Part shown: positions 7,017-13,813 of the stretch, piece by piece
How the letters are laid out: each line of letters opens with the position of its first letter
How positions within the stretch are numbered: the stretch's first letter is position 1
Source: Dehalococcoidia bacterium
GTDB taxonomy: Bacteria; Chloroflexota; Dehalococcoidia; UBA1151; UBA1328
DNA length: 13,813 nt
Direction: 5' to 3'
NCBI GenBank assembly: GCA_030745955.1
Contig: JASLNQ010000032.1
Location: forward strand, 1-13,813
Notes under the pieces: model-generated
Databases searched by the model: none
The model's input: only the letters and a program-made list of their open reading frames with translations
What the model was told of the DNA's origin: nothing
Position numbers and translations under genes: made by a program

Positions 7017-8051
7017 CTAATTCAGTTCAGATTCGACGATTATTGCTTCTGCCGCACCATCGAAGAGCGAGGTACAGGTCTCTCGAACATCGAACCACCA
7101 GCGGTCGTAATAGATCACGACATCGCGCAGCAATCGCCAGCGGATAAAAATCGGGAGTACCTCGATTTCATAGACAGAAAGCGGGAGTCGTTCGTGATAT
7201 TCCCGCAGGAATAAGGCACCGGCCCCAACATCGGCCTGCGGATTTCCACCCAAGGGCGAAAACCGGGTAACGACACCCCCAATATCGAGCAGCCGGCTCG
7301 CCCGAATCGAGGTATCGAGGTCGAATACCGCTGTAACTTCATCGCCGGTGAACTGGAGGTTCTTCATGCGATAGTCGCCGTGGCACATGTATTCGGACAG
7401 CCTTGTGAAATCGACAGACGCGAGCTCGACCGAGCTCCGTTTCGCCAGCCGTCGCAGTTCTGGTCCCCCGTGGGCCAGATCGTCGTCAACGTCATACTTC
7501 CCCGCTAGTGATTCGGCGCGTTTCAACCAGGTTTCCGGATCGATGGTGGGCAGCGTGAAAACCGGCCAATTGCCCCGTTGCGCAACGGGGACGAAATCCT
7601 CGCAGATCCGGTGAAAATGTGCCAGCGTACGGGCGGCGGCAGTGGCCCTCGCTGCGTTGGCGGTCTGCCGGTTCATTCCCGGACCGTCACCCATCCACCT
7701 GAATAGCGTCCAACCGGTGTCGTCAATCCACAGGTTCGATTCACCCGAACCGGCGGGAACAATCTCCGGTGCAAGGTCGAACCCTCTTTGCCGCAGGTGC
7801 AGGAGTATCTCCGCCTCGTAGGCAAGGTTTCCGGGTGTGACCGGCCGGTTGCTTTTCCTGAGATCGAACGACTCCCCTGCCCGCTCGATTCTGAAATGGA
7901 TGTTGTAGGAGCCGGTGTCGAGAGGCGTAATTATTGCCCCGGCCAGACCGTAGGCACCGACCACCGCCTCCGGGACCACCCGCGCTGCCTTACGCAGACG
8001 AATGTCGCGGTGGTCGGGCATGTCGGGAACGGGAAAGTGATTGGTTGACAT
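7017..8051 (-). CDS. APH-fold small-molecule kinase (aminoglycoside phosphotransferase / choline kinase superfamily)
   Basis: The protein has a kinase-like ATP-grasping N-lobe with the putative ATP lysine in FDLRKSNRP and the following glutamate in LAYEAEILLHL. The catalytic loop is CHGDYRMKNL, which is the family's H-G-D-x4-N pattern (Asp226 as catalytic base, Asn231). The metal-binding segment is AVFDLDTS, shortly after it. The start chosen is ATG at 8051 (344 residues). A GTG at 8105 would add 18 poorly protein-like residues and start 13 bases after the MFS stop; neither start has a strong Shine-Dalgarno sequence. Relatives phosphorylate hydroxyls on antibiotics, homoserine, choline, sugars or proteins. 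The gene follows the transporter in one probable operon, so transporter and kinase probably share a substrate. Calling it drug resistance is not justified by sequence. Confidence 0.85.
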   Translation of the reverse strand: MSTNHFPVPDMPDHRDIRLRKAARVVPEAVVGAYGLAGAIITPLDTGSYNIHFRIERAGESFDLRKSNRPVTPGNLAYEAEILLHLRQRGFDLAPEIVPAGSGESNLWIDDTGWTLFRWMGDGPGMNRQTANAARATAAARTLAHFHRICEDFVPVAQRGNWPVFTLPTIDPETWLKRAESLAGKYDVDDDLAHGGPELRRLAKRSSVELASVDFTRLSEYMCHGDYRMKNLQFTGDEVTAVFDLDTSIRASRLLDIGGVVTRFSPLGGNPQADVGAGALFLREYHERLPLSVYEIEVLPIFIRWRLLRDVVIYYDRWWFDVRETCTSLFDGAAEAIIVESELN

Positions 8052-8118
8052 CGCTGAGAGCCTGCACGGTTCGGCAGCAAATGGGCTGGAGGGACCTGTC
8101 GACACGGGTCAGACAATG

Positions 8119-9624
8119 TTAACCGCGGCCGTCGGGATCGGACCTCTTCGGCCTGGTGATGATCGACAGGAACAGCCCCACCAGGGAAAACGCCGTTACA
8201 AAAATGTAGGCCATCCGCCACCCGTTGACAAACGACTTCCCGGCGGCCGGATCACCCCCGATTTCACTGAGGGGGATGTCGAAGCCTTCCGATGCCATCA
8301 CTCCCACCACGATGGCCGAACCGATTGCCTGCCCCGTAACGTTTCCGACATTCCGCGTCAGGTTCGTCAAAGCGCCAATGACCCCGAATGACTCGCGTGG
8401 GACGGCACCCATGATGATGCTGTTGTTGGGCACGTTCCACAGTCCCATGGCCAGGCCGTTTACCAGCATGACGACCATTACCAGCCACATCGCAGTTTCG
8501 GAGGTGAAGGTCATGAATGCGAGCGACGTGACAACCAGCATCACAAAACCCATGACAGCGAACGGTCGCTCACCGAACCGGTCTCCCAGCCGGCCCGAGC
8601 TCTGGGCCGCGATACCCATTCCCAGCGATGTCAGGAACAACACGCCACCCGCGGCCGCCTCCTCGAGGCTTCGCAGGCTAATCAGGTAGATCGGCATCAA
8701 GAACCTGACGGCCGTGGTCCCGAGAAATCCGAGGAACCGCGTAGCAAGCGCCATGCTGAAGACCAGGTTCTGGAACATCCTGAGTTCCAGCATTGGCGAT
8801 TCGGTCTTCAGCTCCCACCACACGAACACCGTAAACAGCATCACGGCAACCGCCGCGCCGCCGAGAATTAACGGTGAAACCACGGGAACCCCAAACGGGT
8901 TATTGATGAGAATTACCGCGATGATGACGGTGACTCCCGACAGTACCGCACCGAGCCAGTCGAACGAGGGTCGCTGGTTCGGCCGGTTCTGGCTGACCCG
9001 ATTCTCGTCAAGAACGAAGTAGCCGGCCACGAAGGCAATTCCAATCGGGATGGTCAGCGCCCAGAACATGGCTTCCCATGGCAGCCACTGGAGCATCAAG
9101 CCACCGATAATCGGACCCGACGCACCTCCAATGGCCACGGCCGTCGTCTGGCTTCCAATGGCTTTTCCGCGCTCGCGGGACGGAAAGACGGAAATCACCA
9201 TGGCTGTCCCGACCGACTGGCCCATCGAGTTACCGATTGCCGTTACAACGCGTGCCGTGATCAACAGTCCGAAAGTGGGTGCAAGCGCCGTGAAGACCGC
9301 CCCTCCACCGAAGAGGACCAGCCCGATCAAGTGGACCTTACGGCGGCCGATGATGTCGGCCAACCGGCCCATTGGCATCATCAGGGCGCTGATGGTGAGG
9401 CCCTGGGCAATCACTACCCATGAAACGGCGCGCAGGGTTATACCGAAGTCGTCGGCGATTTCCGATAAACCGACGAACACCATCGACATGCTCGCCACCA
9501 TGGTGACGAACGCGACCGCGATCGCGGCGAATGCCTTCCATTTGTAGGAATCGTCCGGATCAGCGGGGGTAGTCTGCGGTGGAGACCAGGTTGGTAGAGG
9601 TTGAGCTCTGGGCGTTTCGCTCAA
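8119..9624 (-). CDS. Major facilitator transporter, DHA2 (EmrB/QacA-like, 14-helix) type
   Basis: This 501-residue inner-membrane protein has 14 hydrophobic segments by eye, as expected for the DHA2 drug:proton antiporters. Motif A reads GRLADIIGRRKV (86-97), between helices 2 and 3. The antiporter motif C is GGASGPIIGG (166-175) in helix 5, which points to export rather than uptake. A second, degenerate copy of motif A (GRLGDRFG) appears after helix 10. The start is TTG at 9624. An in-frame stop lies six codons further upstream with no ATG or GTG between, and the next ATG falls inside the first helix, so TTG is the only sensible start. It has no clear Shine-Dalgarno sequence. The kinase gene follows after 13-67 bases on the same strand. 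Typical substrates are hydrophobic cations or other toxic small molecules, but this one is not known. Confidence 0.92.
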   Translation of the reverse strand: MSETPRAQPLPTWSPPQTTPADPDDSYKWKAFAAIAVAFVTMVASMSMVFVGLSEIADDFGITLRAVSWVVIAQGLTISALMMPMGRLADIIGRRKVHLIGLVLFGGGAVFTALAPTFGLLITARVVTAIGNSMGQSVGTAMVISVFPSRERGKAIGSQTTAVAIGGASGPIIGGLMLQWLPWEAMFWALTIPIGIAFVAGYFVLDENRVSQNRPNQRPSFDWLGAVLSGVTVIIAVILINNPFGVPVVSPLILGGAAVAVMLFTVFVWWELKTESPMLELRMFQNLVFSMALATRFLGFLGTTAVRFLMPIYLISLRSLEEAAAGGVLFLTSLGMGIAAQSSGRLGDRFGERPFAVMGFVMLVVTSLAFMTFTSETAMWLVMVVMLVNGLAMGLWNVPNNSIIMGAVPRESFGVIGALTNLTRNVGNVTGQAIGSAIVVGVMASEGFDIPLSEIGGDPAAGKSFVNGWRMAYIFVTAFSLVGLFLSIITRPKRSDPDGRG

Positions 9625-9672
9625 GCGGGCGCGCTCGCGTCACCGGGACGGTTCAGGTTCAGCATTGGCGAC

Positions 9673-9699
9673 ATAGTACTCCTGTATTACACGTAACAA
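9673..9699 (-). promoter_or_regulatory. Candidate promoter/operator of the MFS-kinase operon
   Basis: On the minus strand TTGTTA (9694-9699) and TACTAT (9673-9678) are fair -35 and -10 matches, but the 15-base spacer is short. The interval also holds TTAC-AC-GTAA (9687-9696), a small inverted repeat that could bind a regulator. The block is AT-rich relative to its surroundings and lies about 50 bases before the TTG start. Confidence 0.35.
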
Positions 9700-9708
9700 A
9701 GTTCGGGA

Positions 9709-9733
9709 ACCGGTCGGCAATCCGATTACCGGT
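9709..9733. repeat. ACCGGT inverted repeat between the dehydratase and MFS genes
   Basis: Two ACCGGT hexamers (9709-9714 and 9728-9733) enclose CGG-CAAT-CCG, allowing a bulged hairpin of about nine pairs. On the minus strand it is followed by TTCCCGAACTTTGTT, which is only weakly T-rich. It sits just downstream of the rhamnonate-dehydratase-like stop at 9757, so it may be a weak terminator for that operon. Confidence 0.4.
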
Positions 9734-9756
9734 CCGTGTTCGGTCGGTCGCCAGGG

Positions 9757-10935
9757 CTACGTCGCCCGGTCTTCGATCCAGTTGAGTCCAAACTCGAACC
9801 CGAATCCGGGGGCGTTCGACGGTTCCAGGTATCCGTCCTTGATTACCGGCGTGCCCGGCAGGACGACCATCTCCTCAAGCGGTACGCCCGGGGGTGCCAC
9901 ACCTTCCGAGCGTTCTGCCCACATCGCCGCCGGCATGGCGCAGGCCAGGTGCTGACCATACGGGTAGTTCGTACTGGCGTGTGGAATTACGGTCAGCCCG
10001 TGTGCTTCCGCAAGGTGGCAGATCTTTATGCCGGCCGTCATCCCACCGACCCATTGCAGATCGGGCTGGAAGATGTCGATTAGTCCGTGGCTTGCGGCCA
10101 GGGCGAACGGGTGAATGGAGTACCAGTGCTCTCCCGTGGCGAGGGTCTGGTAAGGAATTCGCTGGCGGAGCTGGAAATAACTGTCCATGTCTTCGGGCAG
10201 CATGTAGTCCTCGAGCCACTTGATCCGGTACGGGCGCAGGGCTTCGGAAAGGCGTACGGCGTAATCGGTGTTCAGAGACATCCATGCATCGACAGCGATT
10301 TCGACGTCGTCGCCAACCTGCTCACGGGTGCTGGCGACCAGTTCCTCGCTCCGGTTGATTCCGGCGAGACCAGCGTCCGGGCCTTCCCGGAGGAACAGTT
10401 TCACGGCCTTGAAGCCGAGTTCCAGGAACCAGTCGATAGAGTTTTTGGTGCCGTATGAGATATCGGTGTTGCTGGCGTAGCAGAAGATTTGGTCTTTCTG
10501 CGGTCCGCCGATCAGTTCGTACACCGGAGTGCCAAGGAGCTTGCCCTTCAGGTCCCAGAGGGCGTTGTCGACCGCGCTGATCGCGAAGCTGGACACACCG
10601 GCGGTTCCGTAGGGCGAAGTCGCCTTTTGCATCAGGTCCCACAGCAGCTCCGTCGCCATGCAGTTCCTACCCTCGATCAACGGCCCGAGGTGCTCGTTGA
10701 TGAGCGGCACCGTCACCCCGCTGTGCAAAGTGAGACCGAATCCCCAGGTGCCATCGTCCGCCGTAACGACGCAGGCCGCGCGTTTCCACGGGTTGCTCCA
10801 GTCGGACCGCGTTAACTCGGGATAGCGTTGCATCGGGCTGACGAATCCGTTGGTTTCGACTTTCGGGACCCGCGGCTTCGTTTTGATCTGCGGGGTAACG
10901 TCGACCTCGATGGCTTTCACTGACTTGATGTTCAT
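9757..10935 (-). CDS. L-rhamnonate dehydratase-like enolase-superfamily enzyme
   Basis: This 392-residue sugar-acid dehydratase would convert an aldonic acid to its 2-keto-3-deoxy form, probably in the cytoplasm. It resembles RhmD across its length, including an early SPMQRYPEL segment, DAWMSLNTDYA, KWLEDYMLPEDMDSY and ATGEHW. The metal ligands are Asp216, Glu242 and Glu269. His270, Asp292 (FQPD) and His319 (IPHAS) form the expected acid/base set. The spacing between these residues closely follows that remembered for characterised RhmD (Asp226, Glu252, Glu280, His281, Asp302, His329). The capping-domain 20s loop differs, so the substrate could be another 6-deoxy or pentonic acid. The ATG at 10935 follows the stop of the galactonate-dehydratase-like gene by 72 bases on the same strand, suggesting one operon. 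The Shine-Dalgarno sequence is weak. Confidence 0.85.
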   Translation of the reverse strand: MNIKSVKAIEVDVTPQIKTKPRVPKVETNGFVSPMQRYPELTRSDWSNPWKRAACVVTADDGTWGFGLTLHSGVTVPLINEHLGPLIEGRNCMATELLWDLMQKATSPYGTAGVSSFAISAVDNALWDLKGKLLGTPVYELIGGPQKDQIFCYASNTDISYGTKNSIDWFLELGFKAVKLFLREGPDAGLAGINRSEELVASTREQVGDDVEIAVDAWMSLNTDYAVRLSEALRPYRIKWLEDYMLPEDMDSYFQLRQRIPYQTLATGEHWYSIHPFALAASHGLIDIFQPDLQWVGGMTAGIKICHLAEAHGLTVIPHASTNYPYGQHLACAMPAAMWAERSEGVAPPGVPLEEMVVLPGTPVIKDGYLEPSNAPGFGFEFGLNWIEDRAT

Positions 10936-11007
10936 TTGTTGGATTCTCGGGTTCTTGCCTGGCGTCGGTAGCGGCCTATTGCGGGACTCTACAGGAGTTG
11001 CCGGTGC

Positions 11008-12162
11008 CTACTCGCCACGGAATTGCTCGTCGGAATTGGCCCGCAGGTAGTCCATGTTCATCTCGATCCCCAGTCCGGGGGCATCGGGCAGGTGTAGCTT
11101 GCCCTTCCGCACGTCGAGCGGGGTCTGGATGAACACATCGTAGGCGTTCAGGCGGTGCCTCGCGGTTTCGAGCTTGTAGAAGTTCGGCACGCTCATCATC
11201 ACCTGGGCACCGGCGAGTACGTTGATCGGGCCGCTTGCGTCATGGGGTGAGATCGGGACGTAGTAGGCTTCGGCCATTGTCGAGATTTTCTTGAGCTCTG
11301 AAATCCCACCCGTCCACGTGACGTCGGGCATGAGGAAATCGGCGAGGTCCTGTTCGAGGACGGCGACAAATTCCCAGCGGGTATGAAGCCGCTCGCCGAC
11401 ACAGATCGGAAGGTCGATCTGGTCCCTGACGTTTTTGAGCGCGTGCGTGCTTTCGACCGGCACCGGCTCCTCCCACCAGTGGATGTTCGAGCTGCTCACA
11501 CTCCGTGAGAGCCGGACTGCGGTTGGCACGTCGAAACGGCCGTGGGCGTCGATCAGCAACTCCATTTCGGGGCCTGCGCCCTCCCGCATGGCGGCGGTAA
11601 TCTCCACACCCTCTGCCTCCCCCTGGGCACTCATTTTTCCACTCATATACCCGTCCCGCTCCTCGTTCATGGTCGGGTACGGGTCGAACTTCATTGCCTC
11701 ATGGCCTGAGTCGGCGATCTCTTTTGCCTGTCGCTTTGCTTCGTCGGGGCCGATGTTCGGATCGGGGTGGGTGTACAGATCGATGCTCTCCCGCACCGGG
11801 CCGCCAAAAAGGTTGTAGATCGGCTCGTTGAGTGCCTTCCCGCGGATGTCCCAGAGGGCGATATCGATTCCGCTGATGGCGTTTGTCGAGGCACCGCGCG
11901 ATCCCATATATGTGAACCGGCGGAAGATCTTGTTCCAGATCTTTTCAATGTGGAACGGGTTGTCGCCCTTGACGAGTGGATCGAGTTGCTGGAGGACTGC
12001 GCAGACCGCCCGGTTCGCAACCGGGTGCGTGGTTGTCACTTCGCCCCAGCCGGTGATGCCTTCATCGGTCTGTACTTCGACGAAGATGTACTCGCCGGGC
12101 CGATCGAAATTGTAGGCGGCGGGTGCGTGCAGGAGCCAGGGAGTGACCTTGGTGATCTTCAT
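11008..12162 (-). CDS. D-galactonate dehydratase-like enolase-superfamily enzyme
   Basis: This 384-residue protein shares layout and motifs with DgoD. It starts MKITKVTPWLL, has EVQTDEGITGWGE early, GIDIALWDIRGKALNEP at 98-114 and DAHGRFDVP at 205-213. The metal ligands are Asp205, Glu231 (WWEEP) and Glu257 (VGERLHTR). His207, Asp280 (MPDVTWTGG) and His307 (SPHDASGP) complete the acid/base set. The reaction would be dehydration of an aldonic acid such as galactonate to a 2-keto-3-deoxy acid; relatives also act on gluconate or mannonate, so the substrate is provisional. The frame is open upstream to 12282, but the ATG at 12162 is preceded by AAGGGG at seven bases and starts exactly like the family, so the extra 40 codons are rejected. 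The gene is first in a probable two-gene operon. Confidence 0.87.
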   Translation of the reverse strand: MKITKVTPWLLHAPAAYNFDRPGEYIFVEVQTDEGITGWGEVTTTHPVANRAVCAVLQQLDPLVKGDNPFHIEKIWNKIFRRFTYMGSRGASTNAISGIDIALWDIRGKALNEPIYNLFGGPVRESIDLYTHPDPNIGPDEAKRQAKEIADSGHEAMKFDPYPTMNEERDGYMSGKMSAQGEAEGVEITAAMREGAGPEMELLIDAHGRFDVPTAVRLSRSVSSSNIHWWEEPVPVESTHALKNVRDQIDLPICVGERLHTRWEFVAVLEQDLADFLMPDVTWTGGISELKKISTMAEAYYVPISPHDASGPINVLAGAQVMMSVPNFYKLETARHRLNAYDVFIQTPLDVRKGKLHLPDAPGLGIEMNMDYLRANSDEQFRGE

Positions 12163-12169
12163 GGGAGTT

Positions 12170-12175
12170 CCCCTT
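12170..12175 (-). promoter_or_regulatory. Ribosome binding site that fixes the start of the galactonate-dehydratase-like gene
   Basis: On the minus strand AAGGGG lies seven bases before the ATG at 12162. This is the best Shine-Dalgarno match among the minus-strand genes and argues against the longer frame beginning at 12282. Confidence 0.7.
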
Positions 12176-12244
12176 CGGAATTTAGGCGTAAGCAGTGGCG
12201 TGGGTTGCGCGTCCAGTTTCAGCGCGATCGGTATGCCAGACAAG

Positions 12245-12264
12245 CACCAATCGGACACCAATCG
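12245..12264. repeat. Helically phased 9-bp direct repeat upstream of the dehydratase operon
   Basis: CACCAATCG occurs exactly at 12245-12253 and again at 12256-12264, an 11-base period, so both copies face the same side of the helix. They lie about 80-100 bases before the dehydratase start and between it and the terminator of the upstream MMPL gene. That is where an activator or repressor site would be expected. No regulator gene for it is visible. Confidence 0.45.
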
Positions 12265-12280
12265 AGCGCGAATCAGGCGC

Positions 12281-12326
12281 AAAAGAAAACCGCCTGCAGC
12301 TTCGCTTACCGAGGCTGCAGGCGGTT
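12281..12326 (-). terminator. Strong intrinsic terminator of the MMPL gene
   Basis: AACCGCCTGCAGC (12288-12300) and GCTGCAGGCGGTT (12314-12326) form a perfect 13-bp stem with a 13-base loop. On the minus strand the stem is followed by TTCTTTT. It begins 34 bases after the MMPL stop at 12360 and isolates that gene from the dehydratase operon downstream. Confidence 0.88.
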
Positions 12327-12359
12327 ACCAGGATTTCGTAACCTGCTGGTTGCAGGGCT

Positions 12360-13813
12360 TTATTCGCTGGCCCCGGCTGGTACAGGCCCACTCGCCGGAT
12401 CGACAGCAGGCTCAACCGTCTGCCCGGCCGGTCTGCGCCCCTCGATCGAGATGTTTGGCAGCCACTCGAGCCAGGACGGCAGGTACCAGGCCCGTGGGCC
12501 GAGTATCCGCAGTACGCTTGGCACAAGCAGTGACCGGACTATCGTCGCATCGAGCAAAACCGCAGCGCCAAGGCCGAACCCCATCGATTGGAAGAATGCG
12601 ATGTCGCCCAGTGCGAAACCGCCGAAGACCGCGACCATGATCAGCGCAGCGCCGGTGATGATGCTGGCGGTTTTGCGGAGCCCGAACGCCACGGCTTCAG
12701 CCGCCATGCCGAACTCGTCATAGCGCTCCTTGATCCTGCTCAGCATGAAAACGTGGTAGTCCATTGACAGACCGAACAGGATGCTGAACATGAACAGTGG
12801 TAGCCAGAACTCGATCTGGTCGACCCGCTTGAATCCGAAAAGGTCGATCAGGAAGCCTTCCTGGAACACCAGGACGACCAGCCCGTAGGCAGCCCCGACC
12901 GATAACAGGTTCATAAGGATCGACGCGATCGAGATCGTGATCGAGCGGAATGCGAACAGCAGCAGGATGAAACTGAGACCGAGCACTGCAGCAAACACGA
13001 TCGGCAGGTATTCGTCCGTGATTTTCACGGAGTCGACGATCCCGGCCGTGTCGCCGCCAACCAGGGCGTCATAGGAGTTATCCGGCACACCCTCGAACGC
13101 CTCCGGGATCAGATCCTCCCTCAGCCGTCGAATCGTCCTGAGTGCCGTCTGGTTTTGGGGATCTCCGGGGATCCTGGACACGAGGCTGGCCAGGCCGACA
13201 CTCGGCTCAATGCGGACCTCGGGCACCTGTAGGCCCTCGTCCCGGGTGATCAGTTCTTCAAGTTTCGTCAGTGCACCAGTTATTGCAGGTGATTCGACAT
13301 CGCCGTCGATGGCGACCAGGGCCGGGGCGTCCGAGCCGAATCCGAACTTGTCATCGAGCAGTTCGAAGCCGATTTTCGTCGGCTCCCCGTCGGGCAGGAC
13401 TGAGATGCCGCTCGTGCCTTTTTCGAGGTTGAGGTAGAAGTATGACAACACCAGGAGGATCGACGCGGCACCGAGCATGCTAACGATCGGACGGCGCATC
13501 ACGCCAACCGTGATGGTGTTCCAGAATCCGTCCTGTGCGTCGGGATCTGAAATCTTGTCGCCACCAAGACCGAACGAGCGGCCCGAACCGCTGAACCGCC
13601 GGGCGAGCGTCAGCACGATCAATATCGCCATCACGCCACCCGAGACCATGATTATCTCGGGACCGAAACCTACGGTCAGTGAAAGGACTGCGCCGCCGAC
13701 GATAAAGAGCCCCAGGGTGAGGGGCAACGGTGCGCGAACTGCCGAAACCCTGTCGCCGAGGATCCCAATAATGGCCGGCAATAGCGTTGTTCCCGTGATG
13801 ACCGCGACGAACA
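12360..13813 (-). CDS. MMPL/RND-family membrane transporter, C-terminal part (start beyond the window)
   Basis: About 484 residues are visible and the frame stays open to the right edge, reading VAVITGTTLLPAIIGILGDR, the usual end of the first membrane block of MMPL proteins. Two to three hydrophobic segments follow, then a linker, a helix at RRPIVSMLGAASILLVLSYF, and the second extracytoplasmic domain (GISVLPDGEPT onward). The second membrane block has five helices and carries GLSMDYHVFMLSRIKERY, the signature of the family, with the Asp-Tyr pair used in proton coupling. The protein ends in a Pro/Ala/Gly-rich cytoplasmic tail. MMPL proteins export lipids or act as drug pumps; the substrate here is unknown. 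A TTG at 13781 is the first start-like codon in view but falls inside the conserved helix, so it is not the start. A strong terminator follows the stop. Confidence 0.9.
   Translation of the reverse strand, partial: FVAVITGTTLLPAIIGILGDRVSAVRAPLPLTLGLFIVGGAVLSLTVGFGPEIIMVSGGVMAILIVLTLARRFSGSGRSFGLGGDKISDPDAQDGFWNTITVGVMRRPIVSMLGAASILLVLSYFYLNLEKGTSGISVLPDGEPTKIGFELLDDKFGFGSDAPALVAIDGDVESPAITGALTKLEELITRDEGLQVPEVRIEPSVGLASLVSRIPGDPQNQTALRTIRRLREDLIPEAFEGVPDNSYDALVGGDTAGIVDSVKITDEYLPIVFAAVLGLSFILLLFAFRSITISIASILMNLLSVGAAYGLVVLVFQEGFLIDLFGFKRVDQIEFWLPLFMFSILFGLSMDYHVFMLSRIKERYDEFGMAAEAVAFGLRKTASIITGAALIMVAVFGGFALGDIAFFQSMGFGLGAAVLLDATIVRSLLVPSVLRILGPRAWYLPSWLEWLPNISIEGRRPAGQTVEPAVDPASGPVPAGASE

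Noticed and set aside
7017..8105. Aminoglycoside resistance gene
   Set aside because: Only the general APH fold and catalytic motifs are visible. Nothing points to antibiotics as substrate.
12163..12282. N-terminal extension of the galactonate-dehydratase-like gene
   Set aside because: The 40 extra codons cover the promoter region and the direct repeat, and the ATG at 12162 has the best ribosome site and the family's typical first residues.
11767..12723. A 318-codon open frame on the plus strand
   Set aside because: It runs antisense across the galactonate-dehydratase-like gene, the terminator hairpin and the MMPL gene, and its translation has no family features.
1..13813. CRISPR array, tRNA, rRNA, riboswitch, phage or transposase genes
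   Set aside because: I read for regularly spaced repeats, cloverleaf-like or conserved RNA segments and transposase or integrase motifs on both strands and saw none. No alignment or covariance search was possible.

Overview
The window is a GC-rich bacterial segment (roughly 60% GC by eye) with tightly packed, intact genes and no RNA genes, CRISPR array or transposase. Eight substantial genes are visible: six complete genes and one truncated gene on the minus strand or edge, plus a two-gene plus-strand operon. The content is three different enolase-superfamily (COG4948-type) enzymes, a type I sulfatase, a DHA2-type major facilitator, an aminoglycoside-phosphotransferase-fold kinase, a PadR regulator and two RND/MMPL-type exporters. 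This resembles marine or environmental Chloroflexota of the SAR202 type, whose genomes are known for expanded COG4948 enolase families alongside sulfatases and transporters. The taxonomic assignment is an inference from gene content only; no marker gene is present.

Layout, left to right. Positions 1-243 hold at most the tail of a plus-strand gene. A cytoplasmic-looking sulfatase (minus) occupies 244-1611. A 403-base gene-free gap (1612-2014) carries two related G/C-run repeats in inverted orientation. An N-succinylamino acid racemase / o-succinylbenzoate synthase-type enolase (minus) lies at 2015-3124. It is divergent from a plus-strand operon of a PadR regulator (3312-3968) and a 950-residue RND exporter (3965-6817), whose start and stop codons overlap as ATGA. 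An intrinsic terminator closes that operon. Converging on it is a minus-strand pair: a DHA2-type transporter (8119-9624) followed by an APH-fold kinase (7017-8051 or 8105). Upstream of these is another minus-strand pair: a galactonate-dehydratase-like enolase (11008-12162) followed by a rhamnonate-dehydratase-like enolase (9757-10935). The right edge holds the C-terminal part of an MMPL transporter (12360 to beyond 13813), closed by a perfect 13-bp hairpin terminator.

How the genes may work together. The two dehydratase-type enolases retain their full catalytic sets and form a plausible aldonic-acid (galactonate- and rhamnonate-like) dehydration unit. The sulfatase could supply desulfated sugars to such a pathway, but it is about 8 kb away and has no visible secretion signal. 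The PadR/RND pair looks like a self-regulated efflux operon. The MFS/kinase pair could be export plus modification of a small molecule, or sugar transport plus phosphorylation; the sequence does not decide. The aldolase and specific kinase needed to complete sugar-acid breakdown were not recognised in the window.

No clearly unprecedented system is visible. The features most worth a second look are the clustering of three mechanistically different enolases, the extra transmembrane pair and calcium-loop-like segment in the RND exporter, the inverted repeat pair in the 1.6-2.0 kb gap, and a helically phased direct repeat upstream of the galactonate-dehydratase-like gene.
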